From Luteimonas deserti (GTDB lineage: Bacteria > Pseudomonadota > Gammaproteobacteria > Xanthomonadales > Xanthomonadaceae): 64,000 nt of DNA. The stretch lies in contig NZ_JACCJZ010000014.1 of assembly GCF_013425765.1 (NCBI RefSeq), positions 36,130 to 100,129 of the forward strand. Reading direction: 5' to 3'. The notes under the pieces are model-generated. The model saw only the letters and a list, made by a program, of their open reading frames with translations. It did not search any database and had not been told where the DNA came from. The translations under genes and the position numbers were made by a program. This document shows, one piece after another, positions 1 through 12,425 of this stretch (positions are counted from its first letter, which is position 1; every line of letters begins with the position of its first letter).

Positions 1-127
1 CCGCCTGCGCGCCGCCCTAACCTGAGCCTCCGCCCCGCACCTGCCCTCCATGCCGAACCGGCATGGCGCGCGCGCCGGCGCGACCCGGCACCTCGCCCCT
101 CTGCCGACAGGCTCCGATTCCGCTGCA

Positions 128-3688
<3,561 letters not shown>

Positions 3689-3777
3689 GCGCGACGGAGC
3701 GCGGTCTGCAACATCCGTCAACGTGCTGCGATCTCCAGTCCAGACGCCCACGTACGGCGCCCCCCGGCCCGGTCGGC

Positions 3778-3783
3778 TAGACT
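3778..3783 (+). promoter_or_regulatory. Candidate -10 element upstream of accA
   Basis: TAGACT within GGCTAGACTG, about 70 bases before the accA ATG, in the 165-base dnaE-accA gap. The same word precedes several other genes in this window at 26-28 bases from the start. There is no convincing -35 box. Confidence 0.3.
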
Positions 3784-3853
3784 GTCGCCCTTTCGGCCAG
3801 GCCCGATCCGCGCACCGCGGACGCGCCACCGCCCCATCCCGGCAGTCCCACGC

Positions 3854-4813
3854 ATGAATCCGAACTACCTCGATTTCGAGCAGCCCATCGCCGACCTGGA
3901 AGCCAAGATCCAGGAACTGCGCAAGGCCAGCGACGGCCCCGCGGTCAACATCGACGCCGAACTCGCCACCTTGCGCGACAAGCTGCGCAAGCGCACCGCG
4001 CACATCTTCCGCGATCTCACCCCGTGGCAGGTCTCGCAGCTCGCGCGCCACCCGCAGCGGCCCTACACCCTGGACTACATCAAGGTCTTCTGCGACGAAT
4101 TCGAGGAGCTGGCCGGCGACCGGGCCTATTCCGACGATGCCGCGATCGTCGGCGGCCTCGGGCGCATCGATGGCCGCAGCGTGGTGATCATCGGCCACCA
4201 GAAGGGCCGCGACACCAAGACCAAGGTGCGTCGCAACTTCGGCATGCCGCGCCCGGAGGGCTACCGCAAGGCGCTGCGCCTGATGAAGATGGCCGAGCGC
4301 TTCAAGCTGCCGCTGCTGACCTTCATCGACACCCCCGGCGCCTATCCGGGCATCGGCGCCGAGGAACGCGGCCAGTCCGAAGCCATCGCACGCAACCTGC
4401 TGGAGATGGCCGAGCTGCGGACCCCGATCATCTGCACCGTGATCGGTGAAGGCGGCTCGGGCGGCGCGCTGGCGATCGGCGTCGGCGACCGCACGCTGAT
4501 GCTCGAGTACAGCACCTACTCGGTGATCTCGCCGGAAGGCTGCGCCTCGATCCTGTGGAAGGACGCGGCCAAGGCGCGCGATGCGGCCGAGCAGTTGGGG
4601 CTCACCGCCAAGCGTCTGAAGTCGCTCGGCCTGATCGACAAGGTGGTGCGCGAGCCGATCGGCGGTGCCCACCGCAATCCCCGCCAGACGGCCACGCGCC
4701 TCAAGGCCGTGCTGATGAACGAACTCGACCAGCTCGAGCAGCTGCCGGTGGACAGCCTGCTGCAACGGCGCTACGAGCGGCTGCGCAGCTACGGCGCCTA
4801 CGAGGCGGCGTAG
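3854..4813 (+). CDS. accA: Acetyl-CoA carboxylase carboxyltransferase subunit alpha
   Basis: Alpha half of the carboxyltransferase that moves carboxybiotin CO2 to acetyl-CoA, giving malonyl-CoA for fatty-acid synthesis; it works with AccD, which is not in this window. The protein has 319 residues, the normal family size. It begins [18 protein letters not shown], typical of AccA N-termini, and contains the glycine-rich [12 protein letters not shown] turn and the [11 protein letters not shown] segment of the crotonase-fold core. It lies 165 bases after dnaE in the same direction. The dnaE-accA order is conserved in related genomes. A TAGACT box sits upstream, so it may have its own promoter. 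Confidence 0.97.
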   Translation: MNPNYLDFEQPIADLEAKIQELRKASDGPAVNIDAELATLRDKLRKRTAHIFRDLTPWQVSQLARHPQRPYTLDYIKVFCDEFEELAGDRAYSDDAAIVGGLGRIDGRSVVIIGHQKGRDTKTKVRRNFGMPRPEGYRKALRLMKMAERFKLPLLTFIDTPGAYPGIGAEERGQSEAIARNLLEMAELRTPIICTVIGEGGSGGALAIGVGDRTLMLEYSTYSVISPEGCASILWKDAAKARDAAEQLGLTAKRLKSLGLIDKVVREPIGGAHRNPRQTATRLKAVLMNELDQLEQLPVDSLLQRRYERLRSYGAYEAA

Positions 4814-4877
4814 CAAGGCCCACGACAGCGCTTCGGGGCTCGGGCGACGGTGGCGGTTCCTGCCTCACGGCAGACGC

Positions 4878-5551
4878 GTGGCCGCCTCGACGAATGGATG
4901 GCTCGCTGAGGTCGATCCCGCGCCGCATCCCCTCCACTGCCCGGCTCCCGCCCTGACCGTCGGCCCGGCGCTCGCGTCCGCCGGCGTGTTCGTGGCCGCT
5001 GATGATCTGAAGCGGGAGGTGGCGATACGCGCACCTGCGTTCGCCGCGGCCGCGCAGGCCGCGTGCAACGCGCCCGTCCTCGTCGAACTCGAACACGAGA
5101 TCCGTCGAATGCACGCGGCCGCGAGCCGGGCCGGGGTGTCGGACGCGACCGCGTCGGCGACCGCCCCGATGCTGGCCGCCCCGGCCGGACGCATCGGCGA
5201 TCTCGACACGGTGCCTGCTGTGTCGCTGCAGATGCTGCGCAGTCCGCCCGTGCACGGCGCGGGCGACACCGCGCGCGTGATTGAAGGCCGCGCGTTCGCG
5301 GTCGCCCTGGCTGCGTCTGATCGACGCCAGCGGCGACGGCGCGACGCCCGCCCCCCGTCGGCACCGGATACGCATTCGTACCGCAGGTGCCGGGTGCGCG
5401 CGACGTCACGCGACCGCCCCTGCTGCGCGTGGGCGATCGTCACGACGACGCGCTGATCCTGACGATGGCCGACGCCGGCCCGCGCGAGGTGTCCTTCGAC
5501 GTCACCGACACCGATCGGCGCACCGCCGAAGCACTGGCGCGCCGAGCCGGT
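4878..5551 (+). pseudogene. Possible decayed (frameshifted) coding region downstream of accA
   Basis: No intact gene fits the 740 bases between accA and the flavin reductase. On the plus strand, one frame from the GTG at 4878 to about 5310 reads like protein (segments such as APVLVELEHEIRRMHAA and GDTARVIEGRAFAVALA). The reading then seems to pass to a second frame (WLRLIDASGDGATPAP) and a third (LLRVGDRHDDALILTMADAG ending near 5551), each with GC-rich third positions. This would need at least two frameshifts. I recognise no family. In 70% GC DNA such pseudo-coding stretches also arise by chance, so it may equally be a non-coding spacer. Confidence 0.28.
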
Positions 5552-6613
5552 TCACCACGCGCGGCGGTAGGGGTCCGGCGTGACGATGTCCGCGCCGAGT
5601 TCGCGCGCGGCGCGGCGCGGGAAATACGGATCACGCAGCAGCTCGCGTGCCAGCAGCACGATGTCGGCGTCCCCGTTCGCGACGATGCCTTCGGCCTGGG
5701 CGGCCGTGGTGATCAATCCGACTGCACCCGTGGCGATTCCCGCCCCCTCACGGAGACGCCGCGCGAACGGCACCTGGTAGCCGGGGGCCACGTCGATCGA
5801 CTGCAGCGGCGAGAGGCCACCGCTCGAGGTGTCGATGAGATCCACGCCGCGGGCCTTCAGCAGGTGCGCCAGTCGGAGGGTCTGCGCGAGGTCCCAGCCG
5901 CCGTCCACCCAGTCCGTCGCCGAGACGCGCACCCACAGTGGCAGGCGCTCGGGCCAGACACCGCGCACCGCGTCGACGACGTCGAGCAGCAGCCGCACCC
6001 GGTTGTCGAAACTGCCGCCCCAGGCGTCGTCGCGATCGTTCGCCAGCGGCGACAGGAACTGGTGCAGCAGGTACCCGTGGGCCGCGTGGATTTCCGCGAG
6101 CTCGAACCCGGCTTCGCGGGCGCGCACCGCCCCCGCACGGAACGCGTCGACCACGTCCGCGATACCCGCGGCGTCGAGCGGGCGTGGCGACGGATGATGC
6201 GCGTCGTAGGCCCGTGTCGACGGGCCCACGACCTGCCAGCCGCCGTTCCCGACCGGGACGGCGCCGCGTCCGCGCCACGGCGCCCAAGTGCTCGCCTTGC
6301 GACCGGCGTGCGCGAGCTGGATGGCCGGTACCGCGCCCTGCGCGCGGATGAATCGCGCGATCGGCGCCCAGGCCTCGGCCTGGGCGCTGTTCCAGATGCC
6401 GGCATCGTCGGGCGAGATCCGCCCGGCCGCGGACACTGCCGCGGCCTCGGTCATCACCACGCCGGCGCCGCCGACCGCGCGGCTGCCCAGATGCACGAGG
6501 TGCCAGGTGTCGGGCAGGCCGTCGACCGAGCTGTACTGACACATCGGCGACACCGAGATGCGGTTGCGCAACACGAGACCGCGCTGGGACAAGGGCGAGA
6601 ACAGGGCGGACAT
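5552..6613 (-). CDS. NADH:flavin oxidoreductase, Old Yellow Enzyme (YqjM-like) family
   Basis: FMN-dependent TIM-barrel ene-reductase of 353 residues. The ATG at 6613 opens MSALFSPLSQRGLVLRNRIS; SPMCQYSS follows, with the Cys25 and Tyr27 that mark the YqjM/thermophilic-like subclass (Cys26 and Tyr28 in YqjM). The segments IQLAHAGRKAS and HAAHGYLLHQFLSP supply active-site histidines, and WGGSFDNRVRLL is the family signature. LLARELLRDPYFP near the end is part of the phosphate-binding region. Family members reduce alpha,beta-unsaturated carbonyls or nitro compounds with NAD(P)H; the natural substrate cannot be read here. It is transcribed divergently from tilS, with 102 bases between the starts. 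Confidence 0.92.
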   Translation of the reverse strand: MSALFSPLSQRGLVLRNRISVSPMCQYSSVDGLPDTWHLVHLGSRAVGGAGVVMTEAAAVSAAGRISPDDAGIWNSAQAEAWAPIARFIRAQGAVPAIQLAHAGRKASTWAPWRGRGAVPVGNGGWQVVGPSTRAYDAHHPSPRPLDAAGIADVVDAFRAGAVRAREAGFELAEIHAAHGYLLHQFLSPLANDRDDAWGGSFDNRVRLLLDVVDAVRGVWPERLPLWVRVSATDWVDGGWDLAQTLRLAHLLKARGVDLIDTSSGGLSPLQSIDVAPGYQVPFARRLREGAGIATGAVGLITTAAQAEGIVANGDADIVLLARELLRDPYFPRRAARELGADIVTPDPYRRAW

Positions 6614-6715
6614 GCAGGACACCGGAGACGCAGGAGCGACGACTGTAGGCGCGGGCGGCCGCGTCCGCGATGCCGCCACCGGATCGCAGCATCCGCCGCA
6701 TGGCACCATGCCCCG

Positions 6716-8035
6716 ATGTCCGCCGCACCGCCCGTTCCCCTGTTGATCCCACCGCCTTCGGACGGGCCCGTGCTGGTCGGCTTCAGCGGCGGACTCGATT
6801 CCACCGTCCTGCTCCACCGGTTGCTGCGTGCTGGGGAATCCGGCGCGCACGGCCTGCGCGCGGTGCACGTCAACCATGGCCTGCACGCGGATGCCGACGC
6901 ATGGGCCAAGCATTGCGCCGCCGTCTGCGATGCGCTCGGCGTGCCGCTGGACATCGTGCGCGTCACCGTCGAGGACCGTGGGCACGGGCCCGAGGCCGCC
7001 GCCCGCGAGGCCCGGTACGGCGTTTTCGCGCCGCGGGTGCCTGCCGCGGGCTGCCTCGCGCTCGGCCACCATCGCGACGACCAGGCCGAGACGGTCCTGC
7101 TGCGCGCGTTGCGGGCCTCGGGCCCGGATGGCCTCGCCGGGATGCCGGCCACACGGCGCTTCGGCCGTGGCTGGCTGTGGCGCCCCTTCCTCGACACGCC
7201 GCGCGCCGCGCTGCGCGCCTACGCACAGGTGCACGACCTGCGCTGGATCGACGACCCGAGCAACGACTGCGATGCGGCCGACCGCAATTTCCTGCGCAAC
7301 CGGGTGCTGCCCCTGCTGCGCACGCGCTGGCCCGGCGCGGATGCGGCCCTGTCGACCACCGCTGCCCTGCAGCGCGAGACCGTCGATCTGCTCGAGGGCG
7401 CGGACGCGACGGCGCTGGCGGATGCGCGCACGCTGCAGGCCGACGTGCTGCGGCTCGATCGACTGTGCGCGGAACCGGCCGCCCGACGCGCGCGCGTGCT
7501 GCGTCGCTGGTTGGCCGCGCTCGGACTGCCACCGCTGCCGCGCGAGGGCGTGCGCTGGCTGGACAGCGCGCTCGAAGCCCGGCTCGATCGTGCGCCCAGG
7601 TTCGACTGGGCGGGCTGCCGGCTGCAGCGCTGGCGTGACCTGCTGCATGCGGCGCCGATCCGCGCGCCGCTGCCCGCCGGGCTCGCGCTGGCGTGGACCG
7701 CGAGCGCGCCGCTCGTGCTGCCGGGCGGCGACCGGCTGCTCCTCGACGGCCCGGTGGATGCGGCGCCTGCATGGCGCGTGCATGCCCGCCGGGGTGGCGA
7801 GCGTATCGCCCTGCCCGGCCGTGCGCACACGCATGCGCTCAAACACGTGCTGCAGGTGCTGGAGATTCCGCCGTGGGTGCGCACCCGACTGCCGCTGCTG
7901 TCCGACCCGCAAGGGCGTCTGCTCGCGGCCGGGGACCTCGTCTTCGATCGCGACTTCGACGCCTGGCTGCGCGCAGGCGGGCGGCGCCTGGTCTGGGAGA
8001 TGGCGCCACGGCCCGGTGAGCGGACGATCGCTTAG
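6716..8035 (+). CDS. tilS: tRNA(Ile)-lysidine synthase
   Basis: ATP-dependent enzyme that converts cytidine 34 of the CAU-anticodon tRNA-Ile to lysidine, allowing AUA decoding. It has 439 residues from the ATG at 6716. The N-terminal N-type PP-loop motif SGGLDS is at residues 24-29, followed by VNHGLHADAD and the LGHHRDDQAET motif. RNFLRNRVLPLL ends the catalytic domain, and a C-terminal domain holds RRGGERIALPGR. It is followed 9 bases later by xseB, and xseB overlaps ispA, so the three are probably one transcript. The start is set by the PP-loop position; the reading frame extends upstream without similarity. Confidence 0.95.
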   Translation: MSAAPPVPLLIPPPSDGPVLVGFSGGLDSTVLLHRLLRAGESGAHGLRAVHVNHGLHADADAWAKHCAAVCDALGVPLDIVRVTVEDRGHGPEAAAREARYGVFAPRVPAAGCLALGHHRDDQAETVLLRALRASGPDGLAGMPATRRFGRGWLWRPFLDTPRAALRAYAQVHDLRWIDDPSNDCDAADRNFLRNRVLPLLRTRWPGADAALSTTAALQRETVDLLEGADATALADARTLQADVLRLDRLCAEPAARRARVLRRWLAALGLPPLPREGVRWLDSALEARLDRAPRFDWAGCRLQRWRDLLHAAPIRAPLPAGLALAWTASAPLVLPGGDRLLLDGPVDAAPAWRVHARRGGERIALPGRAHTHALKHVLQVLEIPPWVRTRLPLLSDPQGRLLAAGDLVFDRDFDAWLRAGGRRLVWEMAPRPGERTIA

Positions 8036-8044
8036 AATCGGGGC

Positions 8045-8314
8045 ATGCCCAAGACACCTGCGAAACCCCCGTCCCCGGTCGCCGATTTCGAAAGCGCCCT
8101 CGGCCAGCTCGAAGCCCTGGTCGAGACCATGGAGGGCGGCGAGATGACACTCGAGGACTCGCTGGGCGCCTACGAGCGCGGCGTCGGCCTCTACCGGCGC
8201 TGCCAGCAGGCGCTGGAGGATGCGGAACTGCGCGTGCGCCTGCTCAGCGATCCGTCGACTCCGGAACGCGCGCAGCCCTTCGGCGCAGCTGATGTCGATC
8301 CCGCCGATGCCTGA
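8045..8314 (+). CDS. xseB: Exodeoxyribonuclease VII small subunit
   Basis: Small subunit (89 residues) of exonuclease VII, the metal-independent single-strand DNA nuclease formed with XseA (not in this window). The family core is clear: [18 protein letters not shown], then the heptad-like [21 protein letters not shown] segment. It starts 9 bases after tilS; its stop overlaps the start region of ispA, the usual xseB-ispA arrangement in gammaproteobacteria. TAGAAT overlaps the tilS stop codon just before the start and resembles a -10 box, but the operon context makes read-through the simpler explanation. Confidence 0.95.
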   Translation: MPKTPAKPPSPVADFESALGQLEALVETMEGGEMTLEDSLGAYERGVGLYRRCQQALEDAELRVRLLSDPSTPERAQPFGAADVDPADA

Positions 8315-9236
8315 GGCCGCCCCCGCAGTGGACGCCCGGGCAATCGCGGAGCGGATCGATTCCTGGCGCGTACGCACCGACGACGCGCTCCAGCGCGCAC
8401 TGGACGGCTGCCGCGACAGCGAGCCGCGGCTGCTGGCCGCCATGCGCCACGCCGTGCTGCTGGGCGGCAAACGCATGCGCCCGCTGCTGGTGCACGCCAC
8501 CGCCGAGGCCTTCGGCGCGGCTGCGGGCGTTGCCGACGCACCCGCGGCAGCAGTGGAACTGGTCCATGCCTATTCGCTGGTCCACGACGACCTGCCCGCG
8601 ATGGACGACGACGCCCTGCGCCGTGGCCAGCCGACGGTGCACGTCGCCTTCGACGAGGCGACGGCGGTCCTCGCCGGTGACGCCCTGCAGACACTGGCGT
8701 TTTCGCTGCTCGCGGCGACCTCGGCGGAGGCGACCCCGGTGCCGCCACTCACACGCCTGGCAATGGTCGAGGTGCTGGCGCGCGCATCCGGCGCCGGCGG
8801 CATGTGTGGTGGACAGGCGCTCGATCTCGCGGCGACGGGCAACGGCAGCATCCGCGACGTCGCCGCCCTCGAACGTCTGCACGCGCTGAAGACCGGCGCC
8901 CTGTTGCGCGCGGCGGTGGCGCTGGGCGCGCTGGCAGCCGGCGTGGACACGCCCACCCGGGCGCGCCTGGACGACTTCGCCGCGGCGCTCGGACTCGCGT
9001 TCCAGATCCGCGACGACCTGCTCGATGTCGAAGGCGATCGGGACACGCTGGGCAAGACCCCCGGCAAGGACGCTGCCCAGGACAAGGCCACCTTCCCGGC
9101 GCTGCTCGGCCTGGACGCATCGCGCGCCCGGCTCGAGACGCTCGCGCTGCGCATGCGCGAGGCACTCGCGCCCTTCGGCGAAGCCGCCGCCCCCCTTGCC
9201 GAACTCGGCCGGCGGGCGATCGAACGCGATCACTGA
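8307..9236 (+). CDS. ispA: Farnesyl diphosphate synthase (polyprenyl synthetase)
   Basis: Condenses isopentenyl diphosphate with dimethylallyl and geranyl diphosphates to farnesyl diphosphate for quinone and undecaprenyl lipid synthesis. The first aspartate-rich motif is HDDLPAMD (Asp94, Asp95), the second IRDDLLD (Asp236, Asp237, Asp240). The segment [16 protein letters not shown] binds the homoallylic diphosphate. From the ATG at 8307 there are 309 residues; the ATG at 8292 would add five. Both overlap the end of xseB, suggesting translational coupling. A dxs gene often follows ispA in relatives, but here the next gene is a convergent DUF4870 gene. Confidence 0.95.
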   Translation: MPEAAPAVDARAIAERIDSWRVRTDDALQRALDGCRDSEPRLLAAMRHAVLLGGKRMRPLLVHATAEAFGAAAGVADAPAAAVELVHAYSLVHDDLPAMDDDALRRGQPTVHVAFDEATAVLAGDALQTLAFSLLAATSAEATPVPPLTRLAMVEVLARASGAGGMCGGQALDLAATGNGSIRDVAALERLHALKTGALLRAAVALGALAAGVDTPTRARLDDFAAALGLAFQIRDDLLDVEGDRDTLGKTPGKDAAQDKATFPALLGLDASRARLETLALRMREALAPFGEAAAPLAELGRRAIERDH

Positions 9237-9263
9237 ACCCGGGCAGCGCGCCCGGCGTACGAC

Positions 9264-9710
9264 TCAGCCGCGGATCAGGCGGATCGTCAACGGATAGCGG
9301 TACATCTCGCCATGCCAGGCGCGGATCGCGGCAACGATGCTGCAGACCAGCCAGGCGAGCGCCAGCGCACAGGCCGCGGCCACCAGCACCAGGCCGAGCG
9401 GCAGGGTCACCAGGACGCCGAGCCCGAGGGTGAGCACGGTGGCGCCGAGCAGGACCACGCCGAGCACACCCAGCGCGCAGGCGTAAAGAAACATGCTGAT
9501 GTTGAAGTTCAGCGCCTCGCGCGCATGCGCTGCGGCGAACCGACTGTGGTCGCGCTTGACCAGGTAGACGACACCGGCCACCGCCGCTCCGGCGGCCCCC
9601 GATACCCAGCTCGTCAGCAACGCCAGGACCAAGGCGCCGACGTGGACCCCGGCCGCCCACTGGCGCTCGCTGTCGGAGACGGTGTGCAACGGGACGGGCG
9701 TGGTGGACAT
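9264..9710 (-). CDS. DUF4870 family membrane protein (copy 1)
   Basis: Small inner-membrane protein of 148 residues with three to four hydrophobic segments. The family layout is visible: a hydrophobic helix after SERQWAAGVHVGAL, a basic loop YLVKRDHSRF, the signature HAREALNFNISMFLY (compare KEALNF in the neighbour), two more helices, and the closing YRYPLTIRLIRG. DUF4870 proteins have no established function. It converges with ispA, with 27 bases between the stops. A paralogue lies just upstream on the same strand beyond a strong hairpin, so the two are probably separate transcripts. Confidence 0.85.
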   Translation of the reverse strand: MSTTPVPLHTVSDSERQWAAGVHVGALVLALLTSWVSGAAGAAVAGVVYLVKRDHSRFAAAHAREALNFNISMFLYACALGVLGVVLLGATVLTLGLGVLVTLPLGLVLVAAACALALAWLVCSIVAAIRAWHGEMYRYPLTIRLIRG

Positions 9711-9826
9711 GGCAGCCTCCTCGGGACGGATCGTGTGGCGACCGGTCCACTATGGCGCCCCCGCCGACGCATGCAACCCAACCGAAGACAGGGGCCGCGG
9801 TGTCCGGACGCGCCCCCCCAAACGCG

Positions 9827-9856
9827 ACGGGCCCCGGCGCGAACGCCGGGGCCCGT
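9827..9856 (-). terminator. Strong hairpin, probable terminator of DUF4870 copy 2
   Basis: Perfect 13-base inverted repeat (ACGGGCCCCGGCG with its complement) around a four-base CGAA loop, 17 bases past the stop of the minus-strand gene ending at 9874. On the minus strand it is followed by CGCGTTT, a weak U-tract. Confidence 0.7.
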
Positions 9857-9873
9857 GGGAGCACCGCCTGCGC

Positions 9874-10239
9874 TTACTTGATCAGGCGCAACGCGAAGGG
9901 ATAGCGGTAGGTCTCGCCGGCATTGGCTTTCAGGCCGGCCATCACGAAGAACACGATGGTGACGATCCAGAACAGGAACGACAACGGGCTGGCCAGGCCG
10001 AGGGTCAGGATGGTCAGGATGAAGAGACCGACGTAGACGATCATCGTGGTGATGCAGAAGTTCAGTGCTTCCTTCGACTGGTCGACCAGAAACGCCTTGT
10101 CGGCCTTGTCCTTGTGCACCAGCCAGACGATCAGCGGCACCACGAAATTGAACAGGATGCACGACAGGTGGGTCAGCATCGCCAGCGTGCGGTCGTCCTG
10201 GCTGACGCCGACGACGGGTGCTTCGTTGAACTCGTTCAT
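9874..10239 (-). CDS. DUF4870 family membrane protein (copy 2)
   Basis: A 121-residue multi-pass membrane protein of the same family as the gene at 9264-9710. It shows LAMLTHLSCILFNFVVPLIV, the loop WLVHKDKADKAF, the signature SKEALNFCITTMIVY, and the end GETYRYPFALRLIK, nearly the same closing motif as copy 1. The ATG at 10239 was preferred over an upstream in-frame start because a GGGGAAAG ribosome-binding site lies 5-10 bases before it and the family begins here. A hairpin terminator follows. Function unknown; members are predicted inner-membrane proteins. Confidence 0.85.
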   Translation of the reverse strand: MNEFNEAPVVGVSQDDRTLAMLTHLSCILFNFVVPLIVWLVHKDKADKAFLVDQSKEALNFCITTMIVYVGLFILTILTLGLASPLSFLFWIVTIVFFVMAGLKANAGETYRYPFALRLIK

Positions 10240-10304
10240 GGAACTTTCCCCGGTTTGATGATGGCAGTCGATCGCCGCTCTCGCGGCGCCCGTCGAGGAT
10301 ACCG

Positions 10305-11711
10305 TCAATCCGTGCCGGCAACGGTCATGCCGCCGAGCAGGATCGAGCCGGTGCGCACGTGCGAACGGAGGTCGACGTCGTCGCCCACGGCCTGGATGTC
10401 GGCGAACATCTGCCGCAGGTTTCCCGCGATGGTGATGCCGTCCACGGCGTGCCGGATCTCGCCGCCTTCCACCCAGAATCCGGCCGCGCCCCGCGAATAA
10501 TCGCCGGTGACCGCGTTGACGCCCTGGCCCATCAGCTCGGTGACCAGCAGCCCGCGCCCCATCGTTCGGACCATGTCGTCGAGACTGCCGGCATTGGCCG
10601 CGATCTCGAGGTTGTGTACGCCGCCGGCGTTGCCGGTGGTCTCCAGGCCGAGCCGGCGCGCGGAGTAGCTGCCGAGCACGTAGCGACGCAGCACGCCGGC
10701 CTCGACCAGCGGGGATTCGCGCGTCGCCACACCCTCGGCGTCGAACGCCGCGGACTGGAAGCCGCGGGGCAGGAACGGACGCTCGTGGATCGAGAACCAG
10801 TCCGGAAAAAGCGTGGTGCCGACGCTGTTGAGCAGGAACGACGCACGCCGGTACAGGGCCCCGCCCGACACGGCGCCCAGCAGGTGACCGATCAGCGAGC
10901 GCGCCACCTCGGCCTGGAACAGCACCGGGTACCGGCCGGTGGGGATCGGCCGCGGATCGAGCCGGGCCAGCGTGCGCTGGGCCGCGCGCCGGCCGATCGA
11001 GGCCGGAGATTCGAGGTCGCCCGGCGCCAGTGCGATGCTGTACCAGCCATCGCGCTGCATCGCGTCACCTTCGCCGGCGATCAGCGCGCAACCGAGGCTG
11101 TGGTAGGCGCCGCGCTCGACACCGACGAAGCCGTGGCTGTTGGCATACACGGCGAGCGAGCGCGAGGTCGACACCGAGGCGCCGTCGGAATTGCGGATCC
11201 GCGCGTCGCCGTCCCGGCCGGCGGCTTCGCAGGCGAGCGCGAGGTCCACCGCGGTATCGGCCTCGAGCGCCCAGGGATGCCAGCCGTCGAACTCGGGGAA
11301 GCGGCCGTCGGGACCAGGCCGCGCCATGAGCGCCGCATCCGCCAGGCCGGACGCCGCATCGTCCTCGGTGAAGCGCGCGATCGCGCAGGCCTGCTCCACG
11401 GTTGCAGCCAGGCTGGCCTCGCGCAGGTCCGCGGTGCTTGCGCTGCCCTTGCGCTGGCCGAAGTACACCGTCACCGAGAGCCCGCGGTCGCGAGTGGATT
11501 CCACCGTCTCCACCTCGCCCATGCGCACGTTCACGCTGAGGCCCGCGTCTTCCGAGCACGAGACTTCCGCCTGGCTCGCACCCTGCGCGCGGCAATGCGC
11601 CAGCAGGCGCTGGGACACCTCGGCGAGCGCGTCGAGCCGGGCGGCCGAATCGTCGGCGGCCGGCGCCATCTCGGGAAATATCGAAGTGGTCAATGGCTTA
11701 TCCTGTTGCAA
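10305..11711 (-). CDS. pmbA: Metalloprotease-associated protein PmbA (TldE)
   Basis: TldE/PmbA partner of the TldD/TldE heteromeric protease, which degrades unfolded peptides and matures microcin- or antitoxin-like substrates in E. coli. TldE has the same fold as TldD but lacks the HExxxH zinc site, and no such motif is present. Typical segments are [43 protein letters not shown] and [18 protein letters not shown]. The longest frame begins with TTG at 11711 (468 residues); an ATG at 11669 gives 454 residues and is the alternative start. It is divergent from darP; the TldD gene lies on the other side of darP on the same strand as pmbA. Confidence 0.93.
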   Translation of the reverse strand: MQQDKPLTTSIFPEMAPAADDSAARLDALAEVSQRLLAHCRAQGASQAEVSCSEDAGLSVNVRMGEVETVESTRDRGLSVTVYFGQRKGSASTADLREASLAATVEQACAIARFTEDDAASGLADAALMARPGPDGRFPEFDGWHPWALEADTAVDLALACEAAGRDGDARIRNSDGASVSTSRSLAVYANSHGFVGVERGAYHSLGCALIAGEGDAMQRDGWYSIALAPGDLESPASIGRRAAQRTLARLDPRPIPTGRYPVLFQAEVARSLIGHLLGAVSGGALYRRASFLLNSVGTTLFPDWFSIHERPFLPRGFQSAAFDAEGVATRESPLVEAGVLRRYVLGSYSARRLGLETTGNAGGVHNLEIAANAGSLDDMVRTMGRGLLVTELMGQGVNAVTGDYSRGAAGFWVEGGEIRHAVDGITIAGNLRQMFADIQAVGDDVDLRSHVRTGSILLGGMTVAGTD

Positions 11712-12322
11712 TGAGAGGCGTAGACGAAGACAGCGGCGAGTACCTGGGCCCCAGCCGCAAGCAGAACCGGCGCGAAGCCCTGGAAGTGCTGGCCCTGGCC
11801 GAGGCCCTGGTGGATCTACCCGACGGCCGGCTGGCCAGGCTGCCGGTGCCCGACACCCTGATGCCGCACATCGCCGACACCCGGCGCATCACCTCCCACA
11901 TCGCGCGCAAGCGGCAGATGGCGTTCCTGGCCAAGCAGATGCGCCGCGAGGACGACGAGACCCTGCATGCGCTGCGCGATGCGCTCGATGCCGGCGGCGA
12001 AGCGGCTCGTGTCGACACCGCGCGCCTGCACCGCGCCGAGCAGTGGCGCCTGCGCCTGCTCGACGGGGGCGACACCGCGCTGGCCGCGCTGCTGGACGAA
12101 TATCCCAATGCCGACCGCCAGCGCCTGCGCCAGCTGGTCCGCAACACGCTGGCCGAGCGCGCGAAGAACAAGCCACCTGCGAGCTTCCGCGAGCTGTTCC
12201 GCGAGTTGCGCGACGTGTTCGCCGGGGCATCGTCTGTGCCGGACGACGCCGTTGCCGACGATGCGTACAACGACGGCGGCGTCGACGACAGCCCCGACGA
12301 CGCGGACGCCGACCAGCGTTGA
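11711..12322 (+). CDS. darP: Ribosome biogenesis factor DarP (YjgA, DUF615)
   Basis: A 203-residue protein that in E. coli binds late 50S assembly intermediates and helps form the peptidyl-transferase centre. Diagnostic segments are [13 protein letters not shown] near the start, [37 protein letters not shown] and [19 protein letters not shown]. The C-terminal 30 or so residues are an acidic tail ([10 protein letters not shown]). I chose the ATG at 11711 ([18 protein letters not shown]) because xanthomonad homologues begin MRG; another ATG lies at 11693. The start abuts the divergent pmbA start, and tldD converges from the other side. Confidence 0.93.
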   Translation: MRGVDEDSGEYLGPSRKQNRREALEVLALAEALVDLPDGRLARLPVPDTLMPHIADTRRITSHIARKRQMAFLAKQMRREDDETLHALRDALDAGGEAARVDTARLHRAEQWRLRLLDGGDTALAALLDEYPNADRQRLRQLVRNTLAERAKNKPPASFRELFRELRDVFAGASSVPDDAVADDAYNDGGVDDSPDDADADQR

Positions 12323-12425
12323 GTGTCACGCCCCGTCCTGGCCGCACAGGCGGGAGCGATGGACCTGACCGCTCGCAGCATCACGCCACGCCGGGTCGCG
12401 GCGCCCGAATCCCGCACGCCGGCTC

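Noticed and set aside
1..49. Tail of a gene upstream of dnaE (rnhB is common there in relatives)
   Set aside because: About 20 bases before any stop in each frame are too few to assign.
50..127. Upstream in-frame ATG as the dnaE start
   Set aside because: The extra 26 residues do not resemble the family, while the PHP domain begins right after the ATG at 128.
8033..8038. TAGAAT as a promoter for leaderless xseB
   Set aside because: It overlaps the tilS stop codon within a tight tilS-xseB-ispA cluster; read-through is simpler and no -35 is visible.
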